Shown here one piece after another: positions 6,393-8,945 of a stretch of 8,945 nucleotides of DNA. The DNA is from JAMLIA01 sp039810005 (GTDB lineage Bacteria > Chloroflexota > Chloroflexia > Thermomicrobiales > CFX8). Under the pieces are notes generated by a model. That model saw nothing but the letters and a program-made list of their open reading frames with translations, was not told the DNA's origin and ran no database searches. The stretch lies in the NCBI GenBank assembly GCA_039810005.1, contig JBDHWD010000115.1:1-8945 (forward strand), in the 5' to 3' direction. Positions within the stretch are counted from its first letter, which is position 1; every line of letters starts with the position of its first letter. The translations under genes were made by a program, and so were the position numbers.

Positions 6393-7064
6393 TTAACGAT
6401 CTGAAGAACTTGGTGACGCGTTACCGTTCTGGCTCGCTCGCAATTCGCGCAGTGCCTGGAGCTTCGGAGATTCGAGTACGTGGTCAACGAGCCCGTAGTC
6501 TTTAGCTTCCTCGGCCGACATGTACTTGTCGCGCTCCGTGTCGTGCTTCACCACATCGAACGGCTGGCCAGTGTGCAGCGACATGATCTGCACCAGGCGA
6601 TCGGTCAGGAACATGGTCTCGCGGGCAACGATTTCGATATCGGGCACATTACCGCGGAAGCCTGCTGACCCCTGGTGAATCAGGATGCGCGAGTTCGGCA
6701 GCGCGAACCGCTTGCCATGGGTTCCGGCTGCCAGCAAAACAGCGCCCATGCTGGCCGTCAGCCCACACGCATATGTTGCCACATCGCAGCGCAGCGACTG
6801 AATTGTGTCGTAGATGAACAGGCCGTGATAGACGCTACCGCCCGGGCTGTCGATGTACAGCCGGATATCCTGCTCCGGGTTCTCATAGTCCAGGAAGATG
6901 AGCTGTGCCGAGATCAGGTTCGCGATCTGGTCGTCAATCGGCGTTCCCAGAATGATGACCCGGTCGCGCAGCAGCCGCGAGTAAATGTCGTATGCGCGCT
7001 CGCCCCGATTGGTCGTTTCGACGACCATCGGCACGAGGCTCTGTGGATTAAAGATGTCGTCCAT
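6393..7064 (-). CDS. clpP: ClpP, serine peptidase subunit of the Clp protease
   Basis: A 223-residue self-compartmentalised serine peptidase that degrades proteins unfolded by ClpX or related ATPases in the cytoplasm. The catalytic triad is complete: Ser105 in GLTASMGAVLLAAG, His130 in RILIHQ and Asp179 in TERDKYMSAEEA. The oxyanion loop IDSPGGSV is at 71-78. The stretch after the catalytic His reads HQGSAGFRGNVPDIEI rather than the common HQP.GG..GQA.DI.I, placing it in a diverged ClpP branch. The N-terminal 13-20 residues before VVETTNRGERAYDIYSRLL are likely a propeptide removed by self-processing, as in relatives. The C-terminus ends in a short Ser/Asn-rich tail. The ATG at 7064 has AAAGGA 10 nt upstream. 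It sits 86 nt after tig and 12 nt before clpX. Confidence 0.97.
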   Translation of the reverse strand: MDDIFNPQSLVPMVVETTNRGERAYDIYSRLLRDRVIILGTPIDDQIANLISAQLIFLDYENPEQDIRLYIDSPGGSVYHGLFIYDTIQSLRCDVATYACGLTASMGAVLLAAGTHGKRFALPNSRILIHQGSAGFRGNVPDIEIVARETMFLTDRLVQIMSLHTGQPFDVVKHDTERDKYMSAEEAKDYGLVDHVLESPKLQALRELRASQNGNASPSSSDR

Positions 7065-7082
7065 GACTGTGGTGTCCTTTCG

Positions 7083-7106
7083 CCGCCGACCAGGATCGGC
7101 CAGCGG
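7083..7106 (-). promoter_or_regulatory. RNA hairpin just upstream of the clpP ribosome-binding site
   Basis: On the minus strand CCGCTGGCCG and TGGTCGGCGG pair as a 10-bp stem with an ATCC loop. Three of the pairs are G-U, so the fold is stable only in the RNA of the operon's coding strand. It ends 2 nt before AAAGGA of clpP. No T-run follows, so it is not a terminator; a role in mRNA stability, processing or translation is possible. Confidence 0.4.
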
Positions 7107-7150
7107 TGATTGTCTGTTGGTGGATATGTGCGGCTGCGCTGCGGCTCGGG

Positions 7151-8692
7151 TTATTCCTTCACCTCACCAGCATCATCCTCAGCCGATTCCTCGGCCGCCG
7201 CTTCTTCGCCGTCCGCAGCCGCTGCGTCCGCCGCGTTCTCTGTGTCGTCGGTGTCAGCCTCAGGCTCAGCGGGCTCGGCTTCCTCTGTCTGATCCGCATC
7301 GGCGTCAGATTCATCCGCGCCAGCCTCAACCGGAGTGACCTCAACCGACGCTGCCGGCGGTGCGAACTCGGCCTCAAGCGCCGCGGCACCCGCGCCGGTT
7401 ACCGCCCCTCGACCCTCGGTCGCGATATTGATCACACGATCGGTCAGCATGCGGTCGAACAGCTCGTTCTCCAGCAGGCCGCGGAAGTAGTCAGACTGAT
7501 ACAGTGTCGCCAGCCGCTCGGGGTTCTCAGCGCCCGAAGCGAGACGGCCAATCTCGGCGTTGATGTCCTCGTCAGTGACTGCGAAGTTCTCGGCCTTCGC
7601 GATCTCCTGGAGCACCACCGAGTTCCGGATTCGGCGCTCGGCGTTCGGCCGCATCTCCTCACGCAGGTCGTCTTCGCTCTGGTCGTTCGTCGTGAGGTAG
7701 TCCTCCAGGCTGATACCCTGCTGCGCGAGGCGCGAGCGGAACTGCGTCAGCTCGTCGTCCAGCTCCTTTTCGACCATGCTGGAGGGGATTTCGATCGTTG
7801 CCAGTTCAGCCATCGCATTGATGACCTCGGTTGCAACCTCGCCGCGTGCCTCCATCGCCTTGTTGCGCAGCAGATCCTTCTCGATCTGCGCACGCAGCGC
7901 CGCAACGTTTTCGAAGTCACCAGCCTTGGCGGCCAGCTCATCGTCAAGCTCGGGCAGGACGCGCTGCTGAACGTCCTTCAGCGTAATGACGTAGCGCAGC
8001 TCCTTGCCTCGCAGGGCAGGGTTGACGCTCATGTCATCTTCCTCGAACGCCAGCGACAGCTCGCCGGTCGTATTCGGCAGCATCATCTTGAGTGATTCGA
8101 CCAGTGAATCAAACAGCGGAGTTTCGCCGATGACGAACTCCTGGTCAGTCGCCGGCTCCTGGAACTCCTCGTCGCCCTCGTAGACGTTCAGATCAATAAT
8201 GACCTTGTCGTCGTCACGCGGGCTACGCGGCTCTTCCACCGACACCCACTCGGAATTCGTCTTCTGCAGCTGATCGAGGATCTGCTGCACCTCGTCGTCT
8301 TCAAGCTCGACTTCGCGCGGCTCGACACGGACGCTGGCATAGTCGCCAAGCTCGACGGTCGGGAAGACCTCAATTGTGACCTTGAAGCCGATCGGCTCCT
8401 GCTGGAGGATGCCGACCCGTGGCTCACCGACCGGGACGAGCTCTTCCTGCTCGATCGCCCGGCGGTACAGATCATCCATCATGTCGCGGCCGGCCTCGTC
8501 GACGATCGCCTCGCGGCCGACCATTTGCTCGACGATGGCACGCGGAGCCCGACCCTTGCGGAACCCCGGGATCGAAATATCCCGAGAGACCTTTCGCAGG
8601 GTCTTTTCATATGCCTCTGCAAACTCGACATCATCCGCGTAGATATCAAGCTCGACGGAACTCCCGGGAATGCGCTCGACGGTCACTCGCAC
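7151..8692 (-). CDS. tig: Trigger factor, ribosome-associated chaperone
   Basis: A 513-residue chaperone that binds the ribosome exit tunnel and shields nascent chains. The N-terminal ribosome-binding domain carries the signature GFRKGRAP at 43-50 and starts MRVTVERIPGSSVELDI, typical of the family. The middle FKBP-like domain (about 155-245) keeps DDDKVIIDLNV and the LRGKELRYVITLKDVQQRVLPEL exit strand. Its usual PGFEDGIKGHKAG core, however, is replaced by LFDSLVESLKMMLPN, so prolyl isomerase activity is doubtful. The helical chaperone arms run to about 430. The final 84 residues are an Ala/Glu/Asp-rich tail, making it longer than the roughly 430-residue norm. A GTG start at 8692 is used, with a weak AAGGT 10 nt upstream; a second GTG two codons later is possible. 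It is first in the tig-clpP-clpX operon. Confidence 0.96.
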   Translation of the reverse strand: MRVTVERIPGSSVELDIYADDVEFAEAYEKTLRKVSRDISIPGFRKGRAPRAIVEQMVGREAIVDEAGRDMMDDLYRRAIEQEELVPVGEPRVGILQQEPIGFKVTIEVFPTVELGDYASVRVEPREVELEDDEVQQILDQLQKTNSEWVSVEEPRSPRDDDKVIIDLNVYEGDEEFQEPATDQEFVIGETPLFDSLVESLKMMLPNTTGELSLAFEEDDMSVNPALRGKELRYVITLKDVQQRVLPELDDELAAKAGDFENVAALRAQIEKDLLRNKAMEARGEVATEVINAMAELATIEIPSSMVEKELDDELTQFRSRLAQQGISLEDYLTTNDQSEDDLREEMRPNAERRIRNSVVLQEIAKAENFAVTDEDINAEIGRLASGAENPERLATLYQSDYFRGLLENELFDRMLTDRVINIATEGRGAVTGAGAAALEAEFAPPAASVEVTPVEAGADESDADADQTEEAEPAEPEADTDDTENAADAAAADGEEAAAEESAEDDAGEVKE

Positions 8693-8733
8693 TGGTCAAA
8701 CTACCTTACATACGGCCTGCATCGCTGGGCCGG

Positions 8734-8742
8734 AGTATAGCA
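8734..8742 (-). promoter_or_regulatory. Extended -10 promoter of tig-clpP-clpX
   Basis: The minus strand reads TGCTATACT, an extended -10 (TGn plus TATACT, one mismatch to consensus) about 42 nt before the GTG of tig. This gives a leader of roughly 35 nt. The -35 position (around 8757-8762) does not match TTGACA and lies within a dyad, consistent with an extended -10 promoter or one that needs a regulator. Confidence 0.5.
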
Positions 8743-8749
8743 AATGGCC

Positions 8750-8770
8750 CCACATCCCCTCGGGATTTGG
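8750..8770. promoter_or_regulatory. Imperfect dyad between divergent promoters, possible operator
   Basis: CCACATCCC (8750-8758) and GGGATTTGG (8762-8770) are inverted repeats with one mismatch around CTC. The dyad covers the expected -35 of the tig promoter and lies upstream of the plus-strand -10. It does not resemble the CIRCE heat-shock operator. It could bind a dimeric regulator or be chance. Confidence 0.35.
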
Positions 8771-8797
8771 CCGCTCCCCAAGCCGTCAACCACGCAT

Positions 8798-8806
8798 TGG
8801 TACAAT
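8798..8806 (+). promoter_or_regulatory. Extended -10 promoter of the right-edge gene
   Basis: TGGTACAAT is TGn plus a -10 one base from TATAAT, 36 nt before the ATG at 8843. No clear -35 is seen 17 nt upstream. Confidence 0.45.
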
Positions 8807-8842
8807 GTCGTTGACTCGCATTCGACGATTGCAGGAAGCGCA

Positions 8843-8945
8843 ATGCCCCCAGAAACCCCCTACGACCCTCGTATTTCAGTCTGGAACACGTATCGCAATC
8901 TGGTTCTCGCGCTCGGCCACGAGATTCACGAGCGGCTGAATGAGG
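8843..8945 (+). CDS. Start of an unidentified rightward gene, cut by the window edge
   Basis: An ATG with AGGA 6 nt upstream opens a frame that runs 34 codons to the window end without a stop. The visible protein begins MPPETPYDPRISVWNTYR and continues NLVLALGHEIHERLNE, an amphipathic helix. The frame, ribosome-binding site and upstream extended -10 support a real gene divergent from tig. The DPR..VWNTYRNLVLALGHEIHERL pattern recalls the first helix of MarR-type regulators, but 34 residues cannot establish a family. Confidence 0.6.
   Translation, partial: MPPETPYDPRISVWNTYRNLVLALGHEIHERLNE

Noticed and set aside
7106..8095. 329-codon plus-strand open frame opposite tig
   Set aside because: It lies entirely antisense to an unmistakable trigger factor and its translation looks like no protein family. 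High GC with few stops explains its length.

Overview
This 8.9-kb, GC-rich window comes from a bacterial chromosome. Two blocks of leftward genes flank one small rightward gene, and a further rightward gene is cut by the right edge. Compact leftward operons, frequent GTG starts, the order tig-clpP-clpX and the mix of amidohydrolases with a molybdopterin-binding-domain protein fit Chloroflexota, perhaps a Thermomicrobia-like lineage. That placement is an inference from gene style; no rRNA or marker tree is available.

Block 1 (3-4150, minus strand) is a probable three-gene operon. In transcription order it holds a molybdopterin-binding-domain (MoCF/MogA-like) protein, a cyclic-amide hydrolase closest to allantoinase, and an N-acyl-D-amino-acid deacylase-type amidohydrolase. 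The two hydrolases would open cyclic amides or ureides and cleave N-acyl or N-carbamoyl-type bonds. The first protein suggests a link to a molybdenum hydroxylase encoded elsewhere. The actual substrate cannot be read from the sequence.

The middle (4151-5111) begins with a divergent start region and a DinB/ClbS-like four-helix-bundle protein on the plus strand. A 355-base non-coding gap follows. It contains an inverted pair of 34-nt repeat units, each able to fold into two adjacent hairpins. The units differ at only two bases, and these are the two partners of one base pair (C-G versus T-A), so the fold is preserved. This is the most interesting signal in the window. The gap ends with a clear intrinsic terminator for the next block.

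Block 2 (5112-8692, minus strand) is the protein quality-control operon: trigger factor (tig), the ClpP peptidase and the ClpX unfoldase. Trigger factor handles nascent chains at the ribosome; ClpX unfolds substrates and feeds them to ClpP. Catalytic and nucleotide-binding motifs of ClpP and ClpX are intact. Trigger factor carries a long acidic tail and a diverged PPIase-like domain.

The right end (8693-8945) holds two divergent extended -10 promoters around an imperfect dyad, then the first 34 codons of a rightward gene that runs off the window.

No tRNA, rRNA, CRISPR array, insertion sequence or transposase was seen. The window is mostly ordinary housekeeping and catabolic sequence. I found no convincing new multi-gene system; the structured intergenic repeat is the best candidate for something undescribed.
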